Source of the DNA: Oscillospiraceae bacterium
Lineage (GTDB): Bacteria; Bacillota; Clostridia; Oscillospirales; CAG-272
Reading direction: 5' to 3'
Assembly: GCA_015063745.1 (NCBI GenBank)
Contig: SVTO01000017.1
Span: forward strand, 1 to 48,259
DNA: 48,259 bases
The notes under the pieces were generated by a model. That model made no database searches, was not told the DNA's origin, and saw nothing but the letters and a program-made list of their open reading frames with translations. Position numbers and translations under genes: made by a program. Shown here piece by piece: positions 7,646-15,061 of this stretch (its first letter is position 1; each line of letters opens with the position of its first letter).

Positions 7646-8993
7646 TTATATGAAAGCAAAAATCGGATTTGTATCGCTGGGCTGTTCCAAGAACCTGTGC
7701 GATACGGAAGTCATGCTCCACCATCTGGCCGAGGCCGGGTACGAAATCACCCCGGAGGAATCCGAAGCCGATGTGGTGATCGTCAACACCTGCGCCTTTA
7801 TCGAGAGTGCCAAGAAGGAATCCATTGACAATATCTTGGACATTGCCTGGCTGAAGGAGAACCACACCCTGAAGGGACTGGTGGTCACGGGATGTCTGGC
7901 GGAGAGATACAGAGAGCAGATCCTGACGGAAATGCCCGAAGTGGACGCAGTGCTCGGCGTGGGCGGCATCCACAAGATCACGGAAGCCGTGGAAAGCGTG
8001 CTGGCCGGCAAGGAAGAGAAATACACGGACTTTTCCGATAAGGAAGCCTGCGAGCTGGGCGGCGACAGAGTCATCACCACCGGCGACCACATGGCGTACC
8101 TGAAGATCGCGGAAGGCTGTTCCAACCGCTGCACCTACTGCGCCATCCCCCTGATCCGCGGCAAACTCCGGAGCCGCACCATGAAGTCCATCATCGAAGA
8201 AGCCACCATGCTGGATGCCATGGGTATCAAGGAGCTGAACCTGATCGCCCAGGACACCACCGCCTACGGTATCGACCTGTACGGCAAGTATATGCTGCCC
8301 GAGCTGATCAGAGGCATTACCGATGCCACAAACATTCCGTGGATCCGACTGCTGTACTGCTACCCGGACAAGATCACGGACGAGCTGGTTGCGGAGATCC
8401 GTGACAACCCCAGAGTGGTAAAGTACATCGACATTCCCGTACAGCACATCAATGACGACATTCTCAAGCGCATGAACCGTCACGGCGACAGCGCCATGAT
8501 CCGGGAAAACATCGCCAAGCTCCGTCGTGAAGTGCCGGATATCGTCCTGCGCTCCACCGCCATCGTGGGCTTCCCCGGTGAGACGAAGGAACAGTTTGAA
8601 GAACTGTGCACATTCGTCAAGGAGACGAAATTCGAGCGTTTCGGCGCGTTTACCTATTCCAGAGAGGAAGACACCCCGGCCTACGACTTCCCCGATCAGG
8701 TGGACGAAAAAACGGCCAACAGACGCATGGACATCCTGATGCGCACCCAGATGTACGTCAGCGAAGCCTACAACAAGACCCGCATCGGCAAGATCGTGCA
8801 CGTCATGTGCGAAGGCTTCGACCCGGTAGCGGAAGCCCATTTCGGCAGAAGCTACGGTGAAGCGGCAGACATTGACGGCAAGATCTGGATCACCACGGAA
8901 AAGCCGAATCTGCGCATTGCGGAAGGCGAAATGATCGACGTCAAAATTACGGAAGCGCTGGACTACGACCTGGTCGGCGAGCTTCTGATATAA
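7626..8993 (+). CDS. rimO: Ribosomal protein S12 methylthiotransferase RimO
   Basis: RimO is a radical-SAM enzyme that adds a methylthio group to the conserved aspartate of ribosomal protein S12. With this start the protein has 455 residues. The auxiliary cluster cysteines are Cys20, Cys56 and Cys90, the SAM cluster is CSNRCTYC (Cys165, 169, 172), and a TRAM domain ends the chain. LGCSKNLCDTE and the DTTAYG segment separate RimO from the tRNA enzyme MiaB. The ATG at 7626 was chosen because AAGGAG lies at 7613-7618, seven bases upstream; it overlaps recX by 20 bp. An internal Met at 7650 and an upstream one at 7584 are alternatives. Confidence 0.93.
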   Translation: MKSSPHDYMKAKIGFVSLGCSKNLCDTEVMLHHLAEAGYEITPEESEADVVIVNTCAFIESAKKESIDNILDIAWLKENHTLKGLVVTGCLAERYREQILTEMPEVDAVLGVGGIHKITEAVESVLAGKEEKYTDFSDKEACELGGDRVITTGDHMAYLKIAEGCSNRCTYCAIPLIRGKLRSRTMKSIIEEATMLDAMGIKELNLIAQDTTAYGIDLYGKYMLPELIRGITDATNIPWIRLLYCYPDKITDELVAEIRDNPRVVKYIDIPVQHINDDILKRMNRHGDSAMIRENIAKLRREVPDIVLRSTAIVGFPGETKEQFEELCTFVKETKFERFGAFTYSREEDTPAYDFPDQVDEKTANRRMDILMRTQMYVSEAYNKTRIGKIVHVMCEGFDPVAEAHFGRSYGEAADIDGKIWITTEKPNLRIAEGEMIDVKITEALDYDLVGELLI

Positions 8994-9008
8994 TTTAGGA
9001 GGTATGGT

Positions 9009-9590
9009 ATGAATTTACCCAACAAACTGACAATTTTCCGCATCATCATGGTTCCGGTATTTTTGGTATTCCTCTGCGTACCCCTGCCCATTGACGACAC
9101 GGTACTGCGCATCATCACCGCGGTGATCTTTGCGCTGACCTCTCTGACCGACATGATCGACGGGAAGATCGCCAGAAAATACAATCTGATCACCGATTTC
9201 GGCAAATTCATGGATCCTCTGGCGGACAAATTCCTCGTAATCGCCGCCATGCTGGGTATTCTGGCAAAATTCGATTATCTGAGAAGCGTATTCGTATGGG
9301 CGGCCGCCATTGTGATTTTCCGTGAGCTGGCCGTAACCTCCATAAGGCTGGTAGCGGCACAGAAGAGCGGTCTTGTCGTAGCGGCAAGCTGGCTGGGCAA
9401 GGTAAAGACCACCACCCAGATGATCTGCATCGTAGCCGTTCTGCTGGAGCCTGTGATCCTGCCCTTCGCGCCCTTTACCGAATGGTATCCTCTGTCCTAC
9501 ATCACCACGGTGGTAATGACCGTCATGACCCTGTGGTCCGGCATTGACTATCTGAAGACCTACTGGAAGTTCTTGGATCCCGAAAAATAA
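9009..9590 (+). CDS. pgsA: CDP-diacylglycerol-glycerol-3-phosphate phosphatidyltransferase
   Basis: PgsA transfers glycerol 3-phosphate onto CDP-diacylglycerol, the committed step to phosphatidylglycerol, in the cytoplasmic membrane. The CDP-alcohol phosphotransferase signature is complete: Asp48, Asp51-Gly52, Ala55-Arg56, Gly65, Asp69 and Asp73. The 193 residues have several hydrophobic segments, near 8-25, 33-45, 75-90, 95-112 and 155-172. AGGAGGT lies six bases before the ATG. It follows rimO by 15 bp, so it belongs to the same transcript; recA-region clusters with pgsA and rimO are familiar in Firmicutes. Confidence 0.95.
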   Translation: MNLPNKLTIFRIIMVPVFLVFLCVPLPIDDTVLRIITAVIFALTSLTDMIDGKIARKYNLITDFGKFMDPLADKFLVIAAMLGILAKFDYLRSVFVWAAAIVIFRELAVTSIRLVAAQKSGLVVAASWLGKVKTTTQMICIVAVLLEPVILPFAPFTEWYPLSYITTVVMTVMTLWSGIDYLKTYWKFLDPEK

Positions 9591-9705
9591 GAAAAATCAA
9601 AGCATCCCGTCCTGTTATCGAAGATTTTGAGAAGGGGCGGGAGAAGATTTACGCGGTGATTCTCCGGGGGAATTTTGTCCCGGGGGAAACCGACAGGAGG
9701 AAAAA

Positions 9706-10455
9706 ATGGAACAGATTTATACAATCCCTGTGAACGAGGCCTTTGAATCGGTAGCGGAGGGGAACGAGACCTGCAGCTGTCCGTTCTGTCTGATGTACAA
9801 TCGTCTGGAAGCGAACGAGCTGGATCTGATTCTCGGCGCATCGATGATGGAGCCGGACGTACGGCAGAAGACGAACGAAGCGGGTTTTTGTCCGACCCAT
9901 CTGAATCTGATGTTCAACCGCGGGAAGAGACTGCCTCTGGCGCTGATGCTGGAGAGTCATCTGGACGCGGTGGCGAAGGATCTGGCACCCAGCGGTCTGG
10001 CGGGTATGTTCCCGGCGAAGGTTGGGGATGCGGCATCGAAGCGGTTGGAAAAGCTGTCCGGCGACTGTTACATCTGCGGCCGGATCCAGTACAATTTCAC
10101 CCGCATGATCGAAACAGCGGCGCTTCTGTGGCAGTGTGACGAAGGATTCCACGAAAAGGTAAAGAAGGTACCCCACTTCTGTCTGCCCCATTACGGAATG
10201 TTCCTGCGTGCGGCGAAGGAGCGGCTGTCCAAGAAGGATTTTGTGGAATTTTACGGAGACGTATCCGCTGTGGAGAACGCCTATTTTGACAAGCTGAGAG
10301 AGGATGTCAGCTGGTTCTGCAAGAAATTCGACTATCGGTATGAAAACGAGCCGTGGGGGGATGCCAAGGATGCGCCGGAGAGAGCGAACGCATTCCTGAG
10401 CGGCACGCTGCACGTATACGAAGACACGAAGAAGCCCACGGACAGTCTGACCTGA
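9706..10455 (+). CDS. Cys-rich protein, DUF6062-like
   Basis: This 249-residue protein resembles the uncharacterised DUF6062 family of Clostridia. That assignment is from memory of the Cys pattern. Cys and His clusters are seen as CSCPFC near residues 23-28, CPTH near 63-66, CYICG near 120-124 and HFCLPHY near 155-161, a spacing that suggests two metal sites, probably zinc. No signal peptide or membrane segment is present. GGAGG precedes the ATG by seven bases. It lies 115 bp after pgsA and 12 bp before a metallophosphoesterase, which suggests a shared transcript. Function unknown. Confidence 0.7.
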   Translation: MEQIYTIPVNEAFESVAEGNETCSCPFCLMYNRLEANELDLILGASMMEPDVRQKTNEAGFCPTHLNLMFNRGKRLPLALMLESHLDAVAKDLAPSGLAGMFPAKVGDAASKRLEKLSGDCYICGRIQYNFTRMIETAALLWQCDEGFHEKVKKVPHFCLPHYGMFLRAAKERLSKKDFVEFYGDVSAVENAYFDKLREDVSWFCKKFDYRYENEPWGDAKDAPERANAFLSGTLHVYEDTKKPTDSLT

Positions 10456-10467
10456 CAAGGAGCAATC

Positions 10468-11463
10468 ATGTTAACGGAAGATAAAAAGCTCACCTGCTCC
10501 CCGGACGGCAAATTCCGGGTACTGATGATGTCGGACATTCAGGAATGTGCCGATTACAGCGAAAAGTCCCTGCGTTCCGTAAGTGCGATGCTGGACGAAG
10601 CGAAGCCGGATCTGGTGATCTGGGGCGGCGACAACTGCGACGGGCACGAGGTACATAATTACGACGAGCTGAAGGCATTTCTGGATGTATTCACGGTTCC
10701 GATGATCAAGCGTGGGATTCCGTGGGCGCACGTATACGGCAACCACGACCACGACGCGCAGGTAGACATTGCCCTGCAGCAGGAGTTATACGAAAGCTAT
10801 CCCTTCTGCGTATCGGGGCACACGGACGACAGCGTACACGGCAAGTCGAACTTTGTACTGCCGGTATACGATCATACGGGAGAGAAGGTAGTTTTCAACG
10901 TATGGGGTCTGGACACGAACAACACCTATCACGGTCTGGACGGTCTGGTGGCATCCGGGGACATTTACGGAGAAGCCATAGCGGACAACAATGTCTGTCA
11001 GATCGGCGACTGGGAAGTGCTGTATTTCGATCAGCTGATGTGGTACTGGAACACCTCCTGCGCCATCGAAAAGGAACACCAGCGGAAGATCCCGGGTCTG
11101 CTGTGCATGCACATCGCGCCCGTGGAATACAAAATGGCGTACAAGAATCCGGAAAAGTATGTGCTGGAAGGCCATTATGAGGAAGACCTGAGCCATGGCC
11201 TGTTCAACAGCGGCCTCTTCTCAGCCCTCCTCCAGCGCGGCGACGTCCGTACCATCTGCTGCGGCCATACCCACCACAACGACTTCGAAGCCGTCTACTG
11301 CGGTATCCGCCTTTGCTGGGACGCCTGCGCCGGCTACAGCTGCTACGGTACCGACACCCACCGCGGCGGCCGCATCTTCGACATCACCGAACAAGACCCC
11401 TGGTCCGTCAAAACCCAAATGATCCGGACTTTACCGCTGTTGGAAAGTGCTGTGATTTTGTGA
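10468..11463 (+). CDS. Calcineurin-like metallophosphoesterase
   Basis: A 331-residue member of the two-metal phosphoesterase superfamily. The metal ligands are in order: SDIQ near 22-25 (a DxQ variant of the usual DxH), GGDN near 52-55, GNHDHD near 90-95, MHIAP near 212 and GHTHHND near 268-274. No signal peptide is visible, so it is probably cytoplasmic. AAGGAG lies five bases before the ATG. The substrate cannot be told from sequence. The last ~80 codons switch to C-ending codons (CTC, GCC, ACC) more than the first part, a shift also seen at the ends of other genes here. Confidence 0.88.
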   Translation: MLTEDKKLTCSPDGKFRVLMMSDIQECADYSEKSLRSVSAMLDEAKPDLVIWGGDNCDGHEVHNYDELKAFLDVFTVPMIKRGIPWAHVYGNHDHDAQVDIALQQELYESYPFCVSGHTDDSVHGKSNFVLPVYDHTGEKVVFNVWGLDTNNTYHGLDGLVASGDIYGEAIADNNVCQIGDWEVLYFDQLMWYWNTSCAIEKEHQRKIPGLLCMHIAPVEYKMAYKNPEKYVLEGHYEEDLSHGLFNSGLFSALLQRGDVRTICCGHTHHNDFEAVYCGIRLCWDACAGYSCYGTDTHRGGRIFDITEQDPWSVKTQMIRTLPLLESAVIL

Positions 11464-11675
11464 GGGGAGAACGGGACGCTTTTTGAAAAAAGCTTGGTGG
11501 AGTTTGTCGAGACAAACTCCGAAAAACATTTTTTAAAAGGGTTATTGGATATAGTTGGTACCAAATTGTTAGACTGCGTCCCTGCGCAGCCGTGGGGTAC
11601 AGATCAGAGTACCAAAAGCCGCAGGGTAGGATCTTGATCCTCCCGCAAACAAACGATTTCAACCCAACATCCCAC
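11463..11675. repeat. Structured intergenic repeat, copy B
   Basis: This is the second copy of the element at 4206-4421. The GGAGTTTG/CAAACTCC hairpin is at 11499-11520, GGTACC at 11557-11562, and the terminal stem-loop at 11625-11644. In that stem the copy A pair G-C is replaced by T-A and a T-G by G-C, which keeps pairing. As in copy A it begins right at a stop codon. Confidence 0.75.
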
Positions 11676-11708
11676 TATAAACCAAAACCACACCTCAAAA
11701 AAACAAAA

Positions 11709-11741
11709 GCCGATGTATCACCAGACTTATGATACATCGGC
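11709..11741. terminator. Bidirectional terminator
   Basis: A perfect 12-bp stem, GCCGATGTATCA / TGATACATCGGC, has an A run on the left and T residues on the right. It serves the minus-strand gene ending at 11758 and can also stop readthrough from the left. Confidence 0.85.
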
Positions 11742-11757
11742 TGATTTTTATGTAAAC

Positions 11758-12759
11758 TCAATCCACATCCGGAATGATTTCGGGACGTTCGTCCAGCTGC
11801 CAGGGGTTGCGGAAGATGTTGTGCAGCATCTTCAGCGCGGATGCGTAATAATAACCGTCACAGATACGTTCATCGGTAACGAAGGTGTAATCCATATAAT
11901 GCTTTTTCTTCACCGCGCCGGAAGCATCCACTTCGTACGCACGGCGTTTTGCACCGAAGGCAAAGAATACCGGGCAGGTACCGAAGTCGTACAGGTGGTG
12001 GTAAATCGGCGGGATACCGAGGGAACCCATGGAGGTGATGAAGTAGGAGCAATGGAACGGGCTGACCTTCTGTAAGAACTTGGGGATCAGATCGAAATAA
12101 TCCATGAACCGCAGGAGTCCTACCACGAACTTCAGCACGAGGGAAGGAATCTTGGACAGCCAGCGGGCGGTATCGTCGAAGTTTCCGCCGGGATTTTCGC
12201 GGTAGTTGACGATCTCTGCATTGAGGGCGTTATAAACGTCTTCCAGAGTTGCGTCGGGGAGCAGGGAGATCTTTACGCAGGTATCCGGTGCATCCAGGCG
12301 CATTTCCTTCTTGATGGTCAGGGAAACCTCCACGTGCCGTCTGGTCCATACACGCTGGCCGCGGATAAAGCGGTTCAGGGCGGGACGCTGGGAGATCAGA
12401 CGGATATACGCCGCGATCATGATATGCATCATACTGATATTGGTCATACCGGAGAGCTGTTTTTCCTTCATGTACTTTTCCAGCTTTTCGATATCGGCGG
12501 TGTCGTGAATGAGGTTCTGTGCGCCGGTACGGTTGACCATGATGAAAGGAATGATTGCCGACATGGGGGGAATGGATTTCACCCGACGGTATTCCTTTTC
12601 ACGCTTTTTCTTTTTTTTCTTGGTTTTTTCTTCAGCGGCAGGGGTTTCGTTCACAGCAGGGGTAGTTTCTGCAGTATCCGCAGCCACAGGGGTATTTTCC
12701 GTTTTTTCTACAGTTTCAGGAGCCGCTTCTGCCGTTTTGGTGATTTCTTCGGTATTCAT
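11758..12759 (-). CDS. Acyltransferase-fold protein (2-oxo acid dehydrogenase E2 catalytic domain-like) lacking the catalytic His
   Basis: The 333-residue protein has a low-complexity N-terminus rich in Ala, Thr and Glu, a Lys run near residues 46-52, and then a domain like the chloramphenicol acetyltransferase-type core of E2 subunits. The C-terminal motif that is normally DHRxxDG reads DERICDG, so the general base His is replaced by Glu, while the following Asp-Gly is kept. No lipoyl domain is present and no E1 or E3 gene is nearby. It is therefore unlikely to be a classical E2 and may be a pseudo-enzyme or a variant acyltransferase. The start at 12759 is supported by AAGGAGA six bases upstream. 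A -10 TATAAT at 12799-12804 and TTGAAA at 12822-12827 form its promoter. Confidence 0.75.
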   Translation of the reverse strand: MNTEEITKTAEAAPETVEKTENTPVAADTAETTPAVNETPAAEEKTKKKKKKREKEYRRVKSIPPMSAIIPFIMVNRTGAQNLIHDTADIEKLEKYMKEKQLSGMTNISMMHIMIAAYIRLISQRPALNRFIRGQRVWTRRHVEVSLTIKKEMRLDAPDTCVKISLLPDATLEDVYNALNAEIVNYRENPGGNFDDTARWLSKIPSLVLKFVVGLLRFMDYFDLIPKFLQKVSPFHCSYFITSMGSLGIPPIYHHLYDFGTCPVFFAFGAKRRAYEVDASGAVKKKHYMDYTFVTDERICDGYYYASALKMLHNIFRNPWQLDERPEIIPDVD

Positions 12760-12798
12760 AATGAGTCTCCTTGTCGTATTTTGGAATATATCTTCATC

Positions 12799-12827
12799 AT
12801 TATAACATATTTCCGACAAAATTTCAA
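12799..12827 (-). promoter_or_regulatory. Promoter of the acyltransferase-fold gene
   Basis: On the minus strand, TTGAAA, a 17-bp spacer and TATAAT, about 40 bp before the start. Confidence 0.75.
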
Positions 12828-12892
12828 CCCGTACAAAGAAACCGGGTGGGTATTACGGGGAGAATTCTGCTGTATTCTGCGGAAATTCCCCA

Positions 12893-12921
12893 TTGACAAG
12901 GGGGGATGAGCCATGTATAAT
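12893..12921 (+). promoter_or_regulatory. Promoter of the SASA esterase gene
   Basis: TTGACA (12893-12898), a 17-bp spacer and TATAAT (12916-12921), a perfect consensus 34 bp before the start. Confidence 0.9.
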
Positions 12922-12954
12922 AAAAACGAACCCAAACAGAAAGGCGGAATTCCT

Positions 12955-13806
12955 ATGAAAAAAGCAAACCTGATCATTCTTGCCGGCCAGTCCAATGCGG
13001 TCGGTGTCGGATATACGTCATATCTGCCCAAGCATTTCTCTGCGGAAACGGTGGAAAAATACCATACAGGCTGGGAGAAGATACAGATCCACTACTACTC
13101 CCACAACCAGAAAAACGACTGCTTCACCCCGGTAAAAACAGGGCAGGCCTGCGCAGGCGGAACGACCTTCGGTCCGGAAGTGGGCATGGCGGAATACCTG
13201 AGCGAAGTATATCCGGACGAGGAATTTTTTATCGTGAAATGTGCGTTCGGCTGTATGTCCATGCACCGGGACTTCTGTTCTCCGTCAGGAAATGCGCCTT
13301 ACGATAAGGATGCCTACGCCGACCAGTATCCGGACATTCTGGCAGCCCACGGACAGGGCGCGGAGATCCGTCCCGGCTGGTGTTACAATGAACTTGTCAA
13401 AATCACCCGTGACAGCATCGCCATGCTGGAAGAAGCGGGATACACGCCGGAGATCAGGGCATTCTGCTGGATGCAGGGCGAAGCCGATGGGGAGGACATG
13501 GCCCACGTAACAAACTACGGCGGTCTGTACGACAGCATGCTCGCCGACTTCACCGATACCTTCCGTGCCTATATGCCCGACTGTACATTTGCCGACGCCG
13601 CCATAGGTCCACGCTGGCAGTACCACAAAGAACTGAACGCCATCAAAGCCGCCTATGCCGCCGCACACCCGAATCACACCTTCATCGACACCATCGCTGC
13701 CGGCCTGACCACGGAAAACGAACCCACCTCCGAGCCGGATACCGCTCATTACGATGCCGACAGCGTCATCCGTCTGGGACATTTGTTCGCTGAATGCATC
13801 AAGTAA
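12955..13806 (+). CDS. Sialate O-acetylesterase-type (SASA/SGNH) carbohydrate esterase
   Basis: A 283-residue SGNH-fold esterase. The nucleophile motif LAGQSNAVG is at residues 9-17 with Ser13, the mid-region WMQGEADGED matches the family's conserved Gln-Gly-Glu block, and HYDADSVIRLG near the C-terminus holds the Asp/His. Relatives remove acetyl groups from sialic acid or plant polysaccharides. No signal peptide is visible, so it probably acts on imported sugars in the cytoplasm. The start at 12955 follows AAAGGCGG by seven bases; a longer frame beginning at 12913 would start inside the promoter. Confidence 0.88.
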   Translation: MKKANLIILAGQSNAVGVGYTSYLPKHFSAETVEKYHTGWEKIQIHYYSHNQKNDCFTPVKTGQACAGGTTFGPEVGMAEYLSEVYPDEEFFIVKCAFGCMSMHRDFCSPSGNAPYDKDAYADQYPDILAAHGQGAEIRPGWCYNELVKITRDSIAMLEEAGYTPEIRAFCWMQGEADGEDMAHVTNYGGLYDSMLADFTDTFRAYMPDCTFADAAIGPRWQYHKELNAIKAAYAAAHPNHTFIDTIAAGLTTENEPTSEPDTAHYDADSVIRLGHLFAECIK

Positions 13807-13887
13807 ATGCTTCAAAAGTGAAAAAGGAAGGTGAGAGAAATCTTTGCGCAAAAAGCTTTCTCTCACCGATCCATTCCCATTACAAAC

Positions 13888-13920
13888 AAAAAAACCGTGT
13901 CGATGATAACACGGTTTTTT
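13888..13920. terminator. Bidirectional terminator between esterase and rpmF
   Basis: AAAAACCGTGT / ACACGGTTTTTT stem with an 8-nt loop. It is symmetric and can end both convergent transcripts. Confidence 0.9.
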
Positions 13921-13923
13921 ATG

Positions 13924-14112
13924 TTATGCTTCTTCTTTACCGGCGATAACCAGCTTACCATCGTAGTAACCGCAGTTGCGGCAAACGCGATGTGCCAGGT
14001 TGTATTCTCCGCAGTGAGAGCACTTTACCATTCCGGGCATATCGAGCTTCCAAACGTTGGAACGTCTCTTGTCTCTTCTTGCCTTAGATGTTTTTCTCTT
14101 CGGTACAGCCAT
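13924..14112 (-). CDS. rpmF: Large ribosomal subunit protein bL32
   Basis: A 62-residue basic protein beginning [18 protein letters not shown], typical of bL32. It keeps the zinc ribbon CSHC...CRNC, so it is the zinc-containing form rather than the Cys-free paralogue some Firmicutes switch to when zinc is scarce. It lies 55 bp after the YceD-like gene, the usual order. GGAGG is at its start. Confidence 0.98.
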   Translation of the reverse strand: MAVPKRKTSKARRDKRRSNVWKLDMPGMVKCSHCGEYNLAHRVCRNCGYYDGKLVIAGKEEA

Positions 14113-14167
14113 GATTACACCTCCCTCGGTTCAATAGGTCGAATGTTTACAGTATATTATAACATAC

Positions 14168-14749
14168 CTATTCCGATTTATCAAGTAGTTTTTGTAATTT
14201 TGCGAGTCTTGGATCAATTTCTTTTTTTGCTCGTTCCGCTTCCTTTGCCGCGCAGTCACAGCTTCCCACAGAAAGCTTGCGTCCGCAGTGGGGACAGAGG
14301 CCCGGGCAGTCGGGGGAACAGAGCTGGTACATAGGCAGTTCCAGCACGATCTGCTCTATGATATCCCCATCGGGATACAAGTGCGAATCATGCACGTACA
14401 GCACGTCATCCAGAACGCCGTCCCATTCTTCGTCATCCACATTGTCCTGTACCGTCGGTGCACCGGTTCTTACAGTGCGGAACAGGGAGAAAGACAATGT
14501 TTCCCGGATTTCCTCCAGGCAACGGGAACAGGGTGCGGTGTACTCAGCCTCCACATCCGCCGTAAACGTCATGTAACCGCCCTTGGACACAACCTCGCCT
14601 CTTACAGCGATCCCGTCCGCGGCAATACCGACATCCTCCGGCAGAAGCGGCGCTTCGTCAATGACACAGGCAGTGTCCGGCGAAAACCTGTACGCAAACT
14701 CCATCCGATCCAGACGACCGTTGATCACCTGCGTAATATCCAGCTTCAT
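14168..14749 (-). CDS. YceD family (DUF177) protein
   Basis: A 193-residue protein of the YceD/DUF177 family, which is found next to rpmF in most bacteria and is implicated in 23S rRNA or ribosome maturation. The core CSRCLEE is followed by an acidic stretch and a C-terminal zinc-like set CSPDCPGLCPHCGRKL plus SCDC. The start at 14749 (MKLDITQV) is chosen because GGAGGT precedes it by seven bases; an upstream ATG at 14764 lacks one. The promoter is at 14811-14839. Confidence 0.9.
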   Translation of the reverse strand: MKLDITQVINGRLDRMEFAYRFSPDTACVIDEAPLLPEDVGIAADGIAVRGEVVSKGGYMTFTADVEAEYTAPCSRCLEEIRETLSFSLFRTVRTGAPTVQDNVDDEEWDGVLDDVLYVHDSHLYPDGDIIEQIVLELPMYQLCSPDCPGLCPHCGRKLSVGSCDCAAKEAERAKKEIDPRLAKLQKLLDKSE

Positions 14750-14810
14750 CCAAACACCTCCCATTCTCTTTCCACTTCAACCCACAAAACAGCGAAGTTT
14801 CGCAAATTAT

Positions 14811-14839
14811 ATTATAACGCATTTGATGGCGTTTGTCAA
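14811..14839 (-). promoter_or_regulatory. Promoter of the yceD-rpmF operon
   Basis: TTGACA (14834-14839 on the minus strand), a 17-bp spacer and TATAAT (14811-14816). Confidence 0.9.
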
Positions 14840-14850
14840 GGGTTTTTCTT

Positions 14851-14896
14851 GGGGAGGGAGAAAAACTTTTTGGGAAAAAGCTTTTCTCCCTCCCCA
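14851..14896. repeat. Purine/pyrimidine palindrome, first of a pair
   Basis: GGGGAGGGAGAAAA pairs with TTTTCTCCCTCCCC around an ACTTTTTGGGAAAAAGC centre. It belongs to the dispersed palindrome family seen also at 15012, 34597, 37845 and 45346. No T run follows, so it is not a plain terminator. Confidence 0.8.
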
Positions 14897-15011
14897 AACC
14901 CCACCCACTTTACAAAAACCTTTCAACAGGGGACAACACACAGAAATTCCGTATCCCAACAAAATAATCCCGAAATACCATTTTGAAAGTTTTTAAAAGA
15001 AAGGAGGGTTT

Positions 15012-15053
15012 GGGGGGAAGGAAAACTTTTTGAAAAAAGTTTTCCTTCCCCCC
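15012..15053. repeat. Purine/pyrimidine palindrome, second of a pair
   Basis: GGGGGGAAGGAAAACTTTTT pairs with its complement around a short GAA loop. It lies 8 bp after the stop of the glycyl radical enzyme and may act as its terminator. Confidence 0.8.
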
Positions 15054-15061
15054 AAGAAATC

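Noticed and set aside
11758..12759. Pyruvate dehydrogenase E2 subunit
   Set aside because: No lipoyl or peripheral-binding domain, missing catalytic His, and no E1/E3 genes.
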